A stretch of DNA of 64,000 bases, from contig NZ_MCIB01000037.1 of NCBI RefSeq assembly GCF_003609645.1, positions 54,715 to 118,714 of the forward strand. The letters are read 5' to 3'. Positions within the stretch are counted from its first letter, which is position 1; every line of letters starts with the position of its first letter. Position numbers and translations under genes: made by a program. This document shows, piece by piece, positions 27,749-36,178 of the stretch. The stretch comes from Thermohalobacter berrensis. GTDB lineage: Bacteria; Bacillota; Clostridia; Tissierellales; Thermohalobacteraceae. The notes under the pieces are model-generated. The model was not told the DNA's origin and did no database searches. It worked only from the letters and a program-made list of their open reading frames with translations.

Positions 27749-29641
27749 ATGAAGATTTGTAAATCAGCTGACACTAGACTAGAAAATTTTATAAAATCTA
27801 AAGAAAATGTTGAGACATCATTTAACAGAGTAGAAAAACAAAGAAATAAATGTGGCTTTGGTATGCAGGGAGTATGCTGTAGATTATGTGCTAATGGACC
27901 TTGTAGAATTACTCCTAAATCACCAAGAGGAGTTTGTGGGGCCACAGCAGATACAATTGTTGCAAGAAACTTTTTGAGGTCAGTAGCAGCAGGTTCTGCT
28001 TGTTATCTTCATATAGTAGAAACTACAGCGAAAAACTTAAAATCAGTTGGAGAGAAAAGAGAAAAAATAAAAGGTATTGATACATTAAACCAGCTGGCTA
28101 AATTATTTGGAATAGAAGCAGAAGATATATATGATAAGGCAGTTAAAGTTGCAGATATGGTACTTAATGATTTATATAAGCCTAGAGATGAAAAGATGAC
28201 ATTAGTTGAGAAAGTGGCATATAAACCTAGATTTGAAAGGTGGAAAGAGCTTAATATACTTCCAGGTGGCGCTAAATCAGAAGTATTTGATGCATTAGTA
28301 AAGACTTCTACTAACCTTAATAGTGATCCAGTTGATATGTTAATGCACTGTTTAAATATAGGAATTTCAACAGGTCTTTATGGACTTACTTTAACAAACT
28401 TGTTAAATGATATAATGCTAGGTGAACCAGTAATTAGGAAGGATTCTGTAGGGTTTAAGGTAGTAGATGAAGGTTATATTAACATAATGGTTACAGGACA
28501 TCAACACTCAATAATATCACACCTTCAGGAAAGATTAATTGATGAAGATGTTAAGAAAAGAGCTGAGAGTGTAGGAGCAAAGGGTTTTAAAATTGTAGGA
28601 TGCACTTGTGTAGGTCAAGATTTACAACTTAGAGGTGAACACTACCAAGAAGTATTCTCAGGTCATGCAGGAAATAACTTCACAAGTGAAAGTTTACTGT
28701 CAACAGGAGCAATAGATTTACTACTATCTGAATTTAATTGTACTATTCCAGGATTAGAAATAGTTGCAGATAAATATATGGTTGACATGGTATGTTTAGA
28801 TGATGTTGCAAAGAAAGTAAATGCAGAATATAAGAAATTTTCAATGGATAAAAAAGAAGAAATTTCAGAATATATCATTAATAAAGCATTAGAAAGCTAT
28901 AAAAATAGAAGGGATAAGGTAGAAGTAGATATTCCAAAGGATCATGGAAATGATGAAACGATAACAGGTGTAAGTGAGAAATCATTAAAATCATTCTTAG
29001 GTGGTAGCTGGAAACCTTTAATTGATTTAATTGCAGAAGGAAAAATTAAAGGGGTTGCAGGAGTTGTAGGTTGTTCTAATCTTACAGCTAAAGGACACGA
29101 TGTATTTACAGTAGAACTAACAAAGGAATTAATTAAAAGAGACATAATAGTGTTATCTGCTGGATGCTCAAGTGGTGGATTAGAAAATGTAGGACTTATG
29201 ACGCCTGAAGCTGCTAAGTATGCAGGAGAGAACCTAAGGGCAGTATGCCAAAAACTAGGTATTCCACCTGTTCTAAACTTTGGGCCATGTCTTGCTATAG
29301 GAAGACTTGAAATAGTAGCAGCAGAATTGGCTGAAGCTTTAAATATAGATATACCACAATTACCACTTGTTCTTTCAGCTCCACAATGGTTAGAAGAACA
29401 GGCATTAGCAGATGGTGCTTTTGGATTAGCTTTAGGTTTACCACTACATTTAGCAATACCTCCATTTATTACAGGTAGTAAGGTTGTAACAGAAGTGCTA
29501 ACGGAAAAATTAACAGATATAACGGGTGGTAAATTAATACTTGAAGATAATGTTAAAAAAGCGGCAGATAAGCTAGAAGAAATAGTCATTGAGAGAAGAA
29601 AGGATTTAGGACTTGAAGCTAATGAAGAGAAAACAGCTTAA
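27749..29641 (+). CDS. cooS: Anaerobic Ni-Fe-S carbon monoxide dehydrogenase, catalytic subunit
   Basis: A 630-residue CooS that interconverts CO and CO2 with reduced ferredoxin as partner. The N-terminal cluster B/D region is CGFGMQGVCCRLCANGPCR (residues ~35-53); cluster C ligands follow in GCTCVGQD, VVGCSNL, SAGCSSGG and NFGPCLAIGR. Length is normal. There is no acetyl-CoA synthase, CooF or nickel-insertion gene (cooC) adjacent, so this is a solitary monofunctional CODH, which might detoxify CO or supply reduced ferredoxin. It starts with ATG after GAGGAGG and is probably under the Rrf2 regulator upstream. The last codons lie inside the terminator palindrome. Confidence 0.95.
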   Translation: MKICKSADTRLENFIKSKENVETSFNRVEKQRNKCGFGMQGVCCRLCANGPCRITPKSPRGVCGATADTIVARNFLRSVAAGSACYLHIVETTAKNLKSVGEKREKIKGIDTLNQLAKLFGIEAEDIYDKAVKVADMVLNDLYKPRDEKMTLVEKVAYKPRFERWKELNILPGGAKSEVFDALVKTSTNLNSDPVDMLMHCLNIGISTGLYGLTLTNLLNDIMLGEPVIRKDSVGFKVVDEGYINIMVTGHQHSIISHLQERLIDEDVKKRAESVGAKGFKIVGCTCVGQDLQLRGEHYQEVFSGHAGNNFTSESLLSTGAIDLLLSEFNCTIPGLEIVADKYMVDMVCLDDVAKKVNAEYKKFSMDKKEEISEYIINKALESYKNRRDKVEVDIPKDHGNDETITGVSEKSLKSFLGGSWKPLIDLIAEGKIKGVAGVVGCSNLTAKGHDVFTVELTKELIKRDIIVLSAGCSSGGLENVGLMTPEAAKYAGENLRAVCQKLGIPPVLNFGPCLAIGRLEIVAAELAEALNIDIPQLPLVLSAPQWLEEQALADGAFGLALGLPLHLAIPPFITGSKVVTEVLTEKLTDITGGKLILEDNVKKAADKLEEIVIERRKDLGLEANEEKTA

Positions 29642-29658
29642 GCTGTTTTCTCTTCATT
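29621..29658. terminator. Bidirectional terminator overlapping the end of cooS
   Basis: A perfect 38-base palindrome (two 19-base arms, AATGAAGAGAAAACAGCTT) includes the last codons and stop of cooS and ends at the stop of the convergent HD gene. Confidence 0.85.
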
Positions 29659-30635
29659 TATATAGTTACTTTTTCAATAAATAAAGACAAGTTTTCTAGC
29701 AAATTATAAAATATACCATCAGCTTTTATTATAGGTCTTAATGGATAAGCCTTGTTTTGCATTGCAACTATTCCCTCATTACCATTACTTAATTTTACTG
29801 GCAACCCTACAGGATATATGTATAATGACTTTCTAAAGGCTTTAAAAACATCAGGGTCAAACTTAAAATTTACTAGGGCTTGGACTTTTTCAAAGCATTC
29901 ATGGGGAAGTAACTTGGCTTCTCTTAAAAGGTTTTCGTAATAATTACATAAACTTATTATTTTGGTTAGCTCATGCTGATTGTCTTTTGAAAGATGGAAG
30001 GGACCCTTTTCATCTAAAGTTTCATTGTGATACCTTACAGTAGTATATACTAAAACAGAGCTATGTTTGTTCTTAAGAAAACTGTATCCTACCTCTTCAT
30101 AGCTTTTTTTCTTTAAAGCATTATTTCTACTTTTTTTCTTTAAAATTTTTCCTATTTCGTGTAACAAGGCAGCCCTTGCCACAGCCTCTACTTTATCTTG
30201 GGTAAGTCCCATTGTTAAAGCAGTTCTTACAGATAATAGACATACATTTAGAGAGTGATGAAGAATATCATTTTTATCCATAGTTTCATTTATAGGAATA
30301 CTTATAGGTTCATTTTTAATTTCTGGTAAAATGTTGTTTCTTATAAATCTTGCAAATTCTATATCATTATATTGATTATTGGCTATATTATCATAAACTT
30401 CCTGTAATTTAGCTGCTATTTCTGCCCTCTTATTTTCAGGTAATGTTTCTTTTAATTCAATATCAGTATTTTCATCTTGTATGTATACCGCATTAAATCC
30501 ACTGCTTTTTAATCTTTTTATTAATCTTTCTGATAGTATAGTATTTCCATTTACTAATTTTCTACCGTCTTTAGTTTTTAAAGGGTATGATAATCTTTTG
30601 TTTATTGCAGACTCATCAAGTTTCGTTAATTGCAA
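29658..30635 (-). CDS. HD-GYP-like domain protein with degenerate active site
   Basis: A 325-residue protein of the HD/HD-GYP type with an N-terminal ~100-residue domain of the kind found before clostridial HD-GYP domains. HD-GYP enzymes hydrolyse cyclic di-GMP. Here the HD pair is HE (LLHEIGK) and the HHE...DGKGYP region reads YHNETLDEKGPF, so both signature motifs are altered. It may be catalytically dead and act as a sensor, or have changed specificity. TTG start with GGAGGAG seven bases upstream. It is convergent with cooS; no shared role is implied. Confidence 0.78.
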   Translation of the reverse strand: MQLTKLDESAINKRLSYPLKTKDGRKLVNGNTILSERLIKRLKSSGFNAVYIQDENTDIELKETLPENKRAEIAAKLQEVYDNIANNQYNDIEFARFIRNNILPEIKNEPISIPINETMDKNDILHHSLNVCLLSVRTALTMGLTQDKVEAVARAALLHEIGKILKKKSRNNALKKKSYEEVGYSFLKNKHSSVLVYTTVRYHNETLDEKGPFHLSKDNQHELTKIISLCNYYENLLREAKLLPHECFEKVQALVNFKFDPDVFKAFRKSLYIYPVGLPVKLSNGNEGIVAMQNKAYPLRPIIKADGIFYNLLENLSLFIEKVTI

Positions 30636-30874
30636 ATAAATCTCCTCCAGTGGAAAATATTTATTTCTGACATATTATTGAACAGGTAAAAAGAATATAA
30701 TGCTTTAAGCCTATTCCTATGTTTAAGTTGTAGTGTTTTAGACCTAAAAAACCCTTAGTAATATAATAGTGTATATAATTAATTTTGTACAGTAATATAT
30801 TGGAATCTTTATTTTGTATTAAGTAGCTAAAAGATATAAAATAAAAAGAGAAAAATAAGGTAAGGTGAAGAAAA

Positions 30875-31708
30875 ATGATTTATATAACTACTGCTATGTA
30901 TTGTGAAGCTAAGCCTTTTATAAAATATTTAAATTTAAAAAGAGATAATAGTATTAAAAAATTTCAGGTATTCAAAAACGAACAGTTTGTTTTAATTATA
31001 AGTGGCACAGGTGTAATTTCCTCATCAATTGCTACTACCTATTTACTTACTGAGTTTAATTCAAAGCCTTCTGATACTTTTATTAATATCGGTATTTGTG
31101 GTGGGAAAAATAAAGGTTTAGATAAAGGAGAAGTAGTTTTATGTAATAAGATTATTCATCATGATACTAAGAGAACCTATTATTCAGATATTATATTTAA
31201 ACATCCATTTAGAGAAGGAAGTCTAGAGACTTTTTCTAATGTAGTTAATAAAGATATGTTTTCAACAATAAAAGGTGATATAGTAGATATGGAAGGGGCA
31301 GGGACCTTTAAAGCGGCATCTATATTTTTACCACCTCATAGAATATATTGCATAAAAATAGTATCAGATTTTTTAGATTCTGAGAGTCTAACTAAAGAAG
31401 AAATATCAAAATTACTAGAGAATAAAGTTCCTTTGATTAGTAAATGGATAAAAGAAATAGAAGATGCTTATTCTTTATCATATAAAATTTTCACAGATGA
31501 AGAAGAAAAAGTCCTTGAAATAGTTACTAAGAATTTAAAACTTACAATAACAATGGAATATAAATTAAGAGAATTAGCAAAATACTATAAAATTCATTCA
31601 AAAGATTTAATTGAAGTAATTAAGCCCTTTTTAAATATTACTTCAAAAACAAAAAAAGAGGGGAAGGATTACTTTGAAAGACTTAAGAAAAGACTTAGTC
31701 CTTTCTAA
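30875..31708 (+). CDS. MTA/SAH nucleosidase-like (PNP/UDP phosphorylase family) protein
   Basis: A 277-residue protein whose first ~200 residues resemble nucleoside phosphorylases/methylthioadenosine nucleosidases: FINIGICGG, the VDMEGAGTFKAA ribose-binding segment, and KIVSDFLD with the catalytic Asp. The last ~80 residues are a charged helical extension of unknown role. It overlaps the next gene, spore photoproduct lyase, by 35 bases, so the two are coupled. Because SPL is a SAM enzyme, a nucleosidase could remove inhibitory adenosine products or recycle a SAM derivative; that is inference. RBS AAGGTGAAG before ATG. Confidence 0.72.
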   Translation: MIYITTAMYCEAKPFIKYLNLKRDNSIKKFQVFKNEQFVLIISGTGVISSSIATTYLLTEFNSKPSDTFINIGICGGKNKGLDKGEVVLCNKIIHHDTKRTYYSDIIFKHPFREGSLETFSNVVNKDMFSTIKGDIVDMEGAGTFKAASIFLPPHRIYCIKIVSDFLDSESLTKEEISKLLENKVPLISKWIKEIEDAYSLSYKIFTDEEEKVLEIVTKNLKLTITMEYKLRELAKYYKIHSKDLIEVIKPFLNITSKTKKEGKDYFERLKKRLSPF

Positions 31709-32684
31709 GTTTTCACATATATATATTGAAAGGGATGCTAAAAACCATCCAAATACAAGAAAAATTATATCTAAATTTAAAGATGCTACCTGTATAGAGA
31801 TTGACCATTATAAAGAGGTTTTTTGTAGGGGAAATCAAAGCATAATATTACAAAAAGAGAGCCCTAAACTTATTTTGGCTACTAAAAAAGATAACTTTAT
31901 ATATAAGGGTTCAGAAATGTGTGAAGACTTTGGAAATCTACATTTTTATTACACATCAACAATAATGAATTGTTTTTACAACTGTGAGTATTGTTATCTT
32001 CAAGGGATGTATCCTTCTGCTAATATCGTTATTTTTGTTAATATTGAAGATATTTTTAGAAAAGTAGAAGAATTATTAAAAAGTCATTCTATTTATCTTT
32101 GTATTTCCTATGAGACAGACCTTTTAGCCTTTGAAGGTATTACTTCATTTGTGTCAAAGTGGATAGATTTTGCTAGAAAGAATGATAATCTAAAGATAGA
32201 ACTTAGAACAAAAAGTGGAAACTTTAAGGCTATTGAAAATATAAAACCTTTAGATAATTTCATACTTGCATGGACATTATCTCATGATGAGATTATTAAG
32301 AAATATGAAATAGGGACTCCTTCTTTGGAAACAAGGCTTAAAAGTATAAACAATGCTATAAAAAAGGGCTGGAAGATAAGAATTTGTTTTGACCCTATAC
32401 TTTATATTAAAGATTGGAAAAAGTATTATGGAAATTGTATAGAAGAAACCTTTAAAAGTATAAAATTAAAAAATATTTATGATGTAAGTATTGGAGTTTT
32501 TAGGATATCAAAGGATTACCTTAAAAGAGTCCAAAAGATAAGGCCACATTCAAAAATATTAGCTTATCCCTTTGAGTGTCAAAGTGGTATTTGTAGTTAT
32601 CCAAAGAGATATACAAAGGAAATGATAGAATATGTATATAATGAGGTTTCTAAGTATATTCCAGAAGAAAAGATTTATGTATAA
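31674..32684 (+). CDS. splB: Spore photoproduct lyase (radical SAM)
   Basis: A 336-residue radical-SAM enzyme that repairs 5-thyminyl-5,6-dihydrothymine lesions in spore DNA during germination. The [4Fe-4S] motif is C100-x3-C104-x2-C107 (MNCFYNCEYCYLQG), and the FYYTSTIMNCFYNCEYC context with a C-terminal RIGVFRIS-like barrel end is typical of SplB. It starts with TTG after GGGGAAGGA, within the end of the nucleosidase-like gene. Its presence is good evidence that the organism sporulates. Confidence 0.92.
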   Translation: MKDLRKDLVLSKFSHIYIERDAKNHPNTRKIISKFKDATCIEIDHYKEVFCRGNQSIILQKESPKLILATKKDNFIYKGSEMCEDFGNLHFYYTSTIMNCFYNCEYCYLQGMYPSANIVIFVNIEDIFRKVEELLKSHSIYLCISYETDLLAFEGITSFVSKWIDFARKNDNLKIELRTKSGNFKAIENIKPLDNFILAWTLSHDEIIKKYEIGTPSLETRLKSINNAIKKGWKIRICFDPILYIKDWKKYYGNCIEETFKSIKLKNIYDVSIGVFRISKDYLKRVQKIRPHSKILAYPFECQSGICSYPKRYTKEMIEYVYNEVSKYIPEEKIYV

Positions 32685-32710
32685 GTGGGGTGTTTTAAAT
32701 AAAAAATTAC

Positions 32711-33088
32711 ATGGGAGATTTTTATAAATATAGGTCAGACTTATCATTTGATGAGAAATTACAAGGTGAATTATTAAAAGAAATTGCTACAACATTAGGT
32801 AGATATGGAAACAAGATTGAAAATGCAGTAAAAGAACAAAGGAATATATTAGAAGAAATAAAAGAAGTAATTTATATAAATGAGAAATATCAAATACAAA
32901 ATAGAGATATAAATGCTTTAAATAATCGATTAAAAGAAAAAGTAATATATCTTATTGGAAAGTATAACGAAAGTTGGAAAACTGCAACAAAGTTTCAATA
33001 CTACTTGAATATACAGAAAGAAGCTTTAAAGTTTAGAGGGTTTGATTCTGATCCCTATGGAATTTTACCTAAATTGAGGATTATATAA
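32711..33088 (+). CDS. Small conserved-looking protein of unknown function
   Basis: A 125-residue, charged, mostly helical protein (FDEKLQGELLKEIATTLGRYG..., two coiled-coil-like stretches). No known domain is recognised, and there is no signal peptide or membrane span. It follows splB by 26 bases on the same strand, so it is probably in that operon and may have a spore-related role. The ATG at 32711 lacks a ribosome binding site at normal spacing (GGGGTG lies ~18 bases upstream); ATA at 32699 would be spaced better, so the start is uncertain. Confidence 0.6.
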   Translation: MGDFYKYRSDLSFDEKLQGELLKEIATTLGRYGNKIENAVKEQRNILEEIKEVIYINEKYQIQNRDINALNNRLKEKVIYLIGKYNESWKTATKFQYYLNIQKEALKFRGFDSDPYGILPKLRII

Positions 33089-33183
33089 AATATTAGGATA
33101 AAATTTTAATGGGATTGATTTATCTTTTATTTTATGTTAACATAAGATTGTTTTAAGTTAACCAACTAGAAAGGTGATAGCTA

Positions 33184-33957
33184 GTGGAAAAATATAAACT
33201 AGTAACTATTGTTTTAATTCTTATAGGTATAATTTTTACCCCAATAATTAGTGAAGCATCAGAAATTATGTCATTGTATGAAATAGAAAAAGAAGATACC
33301 CTTTACAAGATATCAAATGAGTATGATGTAGAGTTAAACAAGCTTATTAAAGCTAATAATTTACCTAATCCAAATTTAGTTTACCCAGGACAGAAAGTAA
33401 CGATTCCTCATAAAACCTTAGGGTTAGAAAAAATAGAATATATAGTAAAACAAGGGGATACCTTGTATAAAATTTCACAGAAATTTAATATAAATATTGC
33501 AGAAATTAAAAGACTAAACAATGTGGAAAGTCATATAATCTATCCAGGTGAAATCCTTATCATCACTCCAGATAGTAAATTTATAAATATTGATGTTGAT
33601 ATTAGTGAACAGACTGTGAGGGTTTATTTTGAAGATATTCTTGTTAAAGAGATGATTACCTCTTCAGGAATGATAGGTTATGATACTCCCTTAGGAAATT
33701 TTGAAATTCAGAACAGGGGAGAATGGTTTTACAGTTACAAGTATCAAGAAGGGGCAAAATACTGGGTATCTTTCCTTTATTGGGGTAAGTATTTATTCCA
33801 CACAGTTCCTATGGATAAAGATAAAAATATAATCCCAGAAGAAGCAGAAAAACTAGGTAGAAGAGCTTCCCATGGATGCTTAAGATTAAAGGTTGAAGAT
33901 GCTAAGTGGATTTATGATAATATTCCAATTAAAGCTAAGGTATATATTCATAAGTAG
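33184..33957 (+). CDS. LysM-containing L,D-transpeptidase (YkuD family)
   Basis: A 257-residue exported cell-wall enzyme. An N-terminal signal/anchor segment (residues ~5-27) is followed by two LysM peptidoglycan-binding repeats (LYKISNEYDVELNKLIKANN and LYKISQKFNINIAEIKRLNN) and a C-terminal YkuD domain with the catalytic motif SHGCLRL (Cys232). It forms or remodels 3-3 peptide cross-links, in spores or vegetative wall. GTG start after AAAGGTG. The ribD promoter begins directly at its stop codon. Confidence 0.92.
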   Translation: MEKYKLVTIVLILIGIIFTPIISEASEIMSLYEIEKEDTLYKISNEYDVELNKLIKANNLPNPNLVYPGQKVTIPHKTLGLEKIEYIVKQGDTLYKISQKFNINIAEIKRLNNVESHIIYPGEILIITPDSKFINIDVDISEQTVRVYFEDILVKEMITSSGMIGYDTPLGNFEIQNRGEWFYSYKYQEGAKYWVSFLYWGKYLFHTVPMDKDKNIIPEEAEKLGRRASHGCLRLKVEDAKWIYDNIPIKAKVYIHK

Positions 33958-33986
33958 TTGACAAAAAAATTATATAGTGTTATATT
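33958..33986 (+). promoter_or_regulatory. Sigma-A promoter of the riboflavin operon
   Basis: TTGACA at 33958-33963, next to the stop codon of the preceding gene, and TATATT at 33981-33986, with 17-base spacing. Confidence 0.75.
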
Positions 33987-34009
33987 AGATAAAGACAACT
34001 GAATAGATT

Positions 34010-34126
34010 TAGCCTTCAGGGCAGGGTGAAATTCCCGACCGGCGGTAAAGCCCGCGAGCTGCTTTAGTCAGCTGATCTGGTGAAATTCCAGAGCCGACAG
34101 TTAAAGTCTGGATGGGAGAAGGTTAA
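34010..34126 (+). ncRNA. FMN riboswitch (RFN element)
   Basis: The conserved RFN core is present: CAGGGCAGGGTGAAATTCCC at the 5' side, GACCGGCGGTAAAGCCCGCGAG, a variable hairpin, then CTGGTGAAATTCCAGAGCCGAC and GGATGGGAGAAGG at the 3' side. It binds FMN and shuts off the downstream rib genes through the terminator at 34177-34209. Confidence 0.96.
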
Positions 34127-34176
34127 GAGGATTTTTGTAAACTTATATCTGTATAAAAATGTGTATTAATATAGAA

Positions 34177-34209
34177 AAAAGCCCTGAAGGTTAGCCTTCA
34201 GGGCTTTTT
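34177..34209 (+). terminator. FMN-riboswitch expression-platform terminator
   Basis: A 10-bp stem GCCCTGAAGG/CCTTCAGGGC (34181-34190 with 34195-34204) with A and T flanks. Its 5' arm is also exactly complementary to 34013-34022 at the start of the aptamer, which gives a simple antiterminator alternative. Confidence 0.9.
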
Positions 34210-34270
34210 ATTTTCTAAAAAAGTATATTTAAACGAATTACTGCAACAAAGGTAAATAGTGCATTTAAGG

Positions 34271-34310
34271 TCCCTCTAGCGGAAGGGAGCTTTGCCCACT
34301 TTTTTATTTA
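34271..34310 (+). other. Degraded terminator-like segment before ribD
   Basis: This stretch resembles the end of the structured RNA and terminator at 24651-24690 (shared CTAGCGGA, GAGCTTTGC and T run), but its own stem is imperfect. It may be a weak terminator or a remnant of a repeated element. Confidence 0.35.
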
Positions 34311-34342
34311 GATAATTAACCAATTATTTAGGTGGTGATTAA

Positions 34343-35443
34343 ATGGATATAGAATACATGAAAAGGGCAATAGAATTATCTAAACAAGGTATAGGATATA
34401 CTAACCCTAATCCTTTAGTAGGGGCAGTAATTTTAAAGAATAATAGGATCATAGGAGAAGGTTATCATGAATATTATGGTGGCCCCCATGCAGAGATAAA
34501 TGCTTTTAGTAATGTAAAAGAGGATGTAGAAGGAGCTACAATGTATGTAACATTAGAACCTTGTTCACATTATGGCAAAACACCACCATGTGCTAAAGCT
34601 ATAGTTGAAAAGGGGATTAAAAAAGTAGTAATTGGCATGAAGGATCCTAATCCCCTTGTGGCAGGGAAAGGAATAAAGATATTAGAAAACAATGGAATAG
34701 AAGTAGTAGCAGGTGTATTAGAAGATGAAATAAAAAAATTAAATGAAATATTTATAAAATATATAACCACTAATAAACCATTTTGCATAATGAAAACTGC
34801 CATGACTTTAGATGGTAAGATTGCAGCAAAAACAGGAGATTCAAAGTGGATAAGTAATGAAAAATCTAGAAGATACGTCCATAAATTAAGACACAGGGTT
34901 ACAGGAATTATGGTAGGAATAGGTACCGTTTTAACAGATGACCCTAGGTTAACTACTAGATTAGAAAATCAAAGGGGTTCTAACCCTATAAGAATAGTCG
35001 TAGATAGTAGTGGAAGAATTCCAATAGATGCAAAAGTATTAAATATTGATGATGATACAAAGACGATAATTGCAACAACAAAAAGGATTAATGAAAATAA
35101 GGTTAAAGCACTTGAAGAAAAAGGAGCAGAGGTGTTAATAACACCAATTAAGAATAATAGAGTTGATCTAAAGTATCTAATAGGTGAACTTGGAAGAAGG
35201 AAAATAGATAGCATTCTTCTTGAAGGAGGAAGTACACTAAACTATGCAGCATTAAATGAGGGAATTGTAGATAAGGTTGTTTCATTTATTGCTCCTAAGA
35301 TAGTCGGTGGACAAGATGCTAAAACCCCTGTGGGAGGAGAAGGAAAAGACTTTATAAAAAATTCTTTTAAGCTGAAAGATATAAATGTTAAAAGGTTTGA
35401 GGAAGATATTATGATAGAAGGTTATATAAGAAAGGAAGAATAA
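34343..35443 (+). CDS. ribD: Bifunctional riboflavin deaminase/reductase RibD
   Basis: A 366-residue bifunctional enzyme: N-terminal pyrimidine deaminase (zinc motif HAEINAF and PCSHYGKTPPCAKAI, residues ~50-90) and C-terminal NADPH-dependent reductase (MTLDGKIAAKTGDSKWIS onward). It performs the second and third steps from GTP to riboflavin. First gene of the ribD-E-BA-H operon under the FMN riboswitch; ATG after AGGTGG. Normal length. Confidence 0.96.
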   Translation: MDIEYMKRAIELSKQGIGYTNPNPLVGAVILKNNRIIGEGYHEYYGGPHAEINAFSNVKEDVEGATMYVTLEPCSHYGKTPPCAKAIVEKGIKKVVIGMKDPNPLVAGKGIKILENNGIEVVAGVLEDEIKKLNEIFIKYITTNKPFCIMKTAMTLDGKIAAKTGDSKWISNEKSRRYVHKLRHRVTGIMVGIGTVLTDDPRLTTRLENQRGSNPIRIVVDSSGRIPIDAKVLNIDDDTKTIIATTKRINENKVKALEEKGAEVLITPIKNNRVDLKYLIGELGRRKIDSILLEGGSTLNYAALNEGIVDKVVSFIAPKIVGGQDAKTPVGGEGKDFIKNSFKLKDINVKRFEEDIMIEGYIRKEE

Positions 35444-35446
35444 TCT

Positions 35447-36097
35447 ATGTTCACAGGATTAGTTGAAGAAATAGGTATAGTTAAATCTATTAATAATGGT
35501 GTGAAATCAGCTAGTATTAGAATTAAAGCTGAAAAAATATTAAATGGGGTAAAGCTAGGAGATAGTATTAGTACTAATGGTGTATGTCTTACTGTAACAG
35601 ATTTTGATAATGATAGCTTTACTGTAGATGTTATGCCTGAAACAATGAGAAAAAGTAATCTAAAACATCTTAGGATTGGAAGTAGAGTAAACCTAGAAAG
35701 GGCACTTAAGGTTGAAGATAGATTAGGTGGACATATAGTTACAGGACATATTGATGGTGTAGGTATAATTAAGGATTTTGAAAGGGAAGATAATGCAGTT
35801 TGGATATCTATAAAGCCTCCTAGGGAGTTACTAAGATATATAGTTAACAAGGGATCTATTGCAATAGATGGTATAAGTTTAACTGTAGCATATGTAGACG
35901 ATGAAATTTTTAAAGTTTCTTTAATTCCCCTTACTAGGGATGAGACTACACTTATTAATAAAAGAGTTGGAGATGAAGTAAATCTTGAGTGTGATATTGT
36001 AGGTAAATATATTGAAAGACTTATGAGCTTTGATAAAAAGGAAGAAAATAAAAAGGATATTGATATAAACTTTCTAAGGGAAAATGGATTCATGTAA
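35447..36097 (+). CDS. ribE: Riboflavin synthase, alpha chain
   Basis: A 216-residue lumazine-binding protein that dismutates two 6,7-dimethyl-8-ribityllumazine molecules to riboflavin. The start MFTGLVEEIG is diagnostic, and two lumazine-binding repeats are seen (VCLTVTDF... and GISLTVAYVDD...). It begins 3 bases after ribD, so translation is coupled. Normal length. Confidence 0.96.
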   Translation: MFTGLVEEIGIVKSINNGVKSASIRIKAEKILNGVKLGDSISTNGVCLTVTDFDNDSFTVDVMPETMRKSNLKHLRIGSRVNLERALKVEDRLGGHIVTGHIDGVGIIKDFEREDNAVWISIKPPRELLRYIVNKGSIAIDGISLTVAYVDDEIFKVSLIPLTRDETTLINKRVGDEVNLECDIVGKYIERLMSFDKKEENKKDIDINFLRENGFM

Positions 36098-36115
36098 TAG
36101 CAAGGAACAGTACTG

Positions 36116-36142
36116 TAAGAAGAGAATTATTATCTCTTCTTA
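36116..36142 (+). other. Intra-operon hairpin between ribE and ribBA
   Basis: A perfect 10-bp stem TAAGAAGAGA/TCTCTTCTTA with a 7-base loop and no T run; probably an mRNA processing or stability element. Confidence 0.5.
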
Positions 36143-36178
36143 GTAGAATTAGCTTAATAAAGATAAGGAGTGATTTAA

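Noticed and set aside
28942..29589. 215-codon minus-strand ORF opposite cooS
   Set aside because: Shadow of a conserved gene; Ser-rich translation and no start context.
35422..36093. 223-codon minus-strand ORF opposite ribE
   Set aside because: Shadow of riboflavin synthase; low-complexity Ser/Leu translation.
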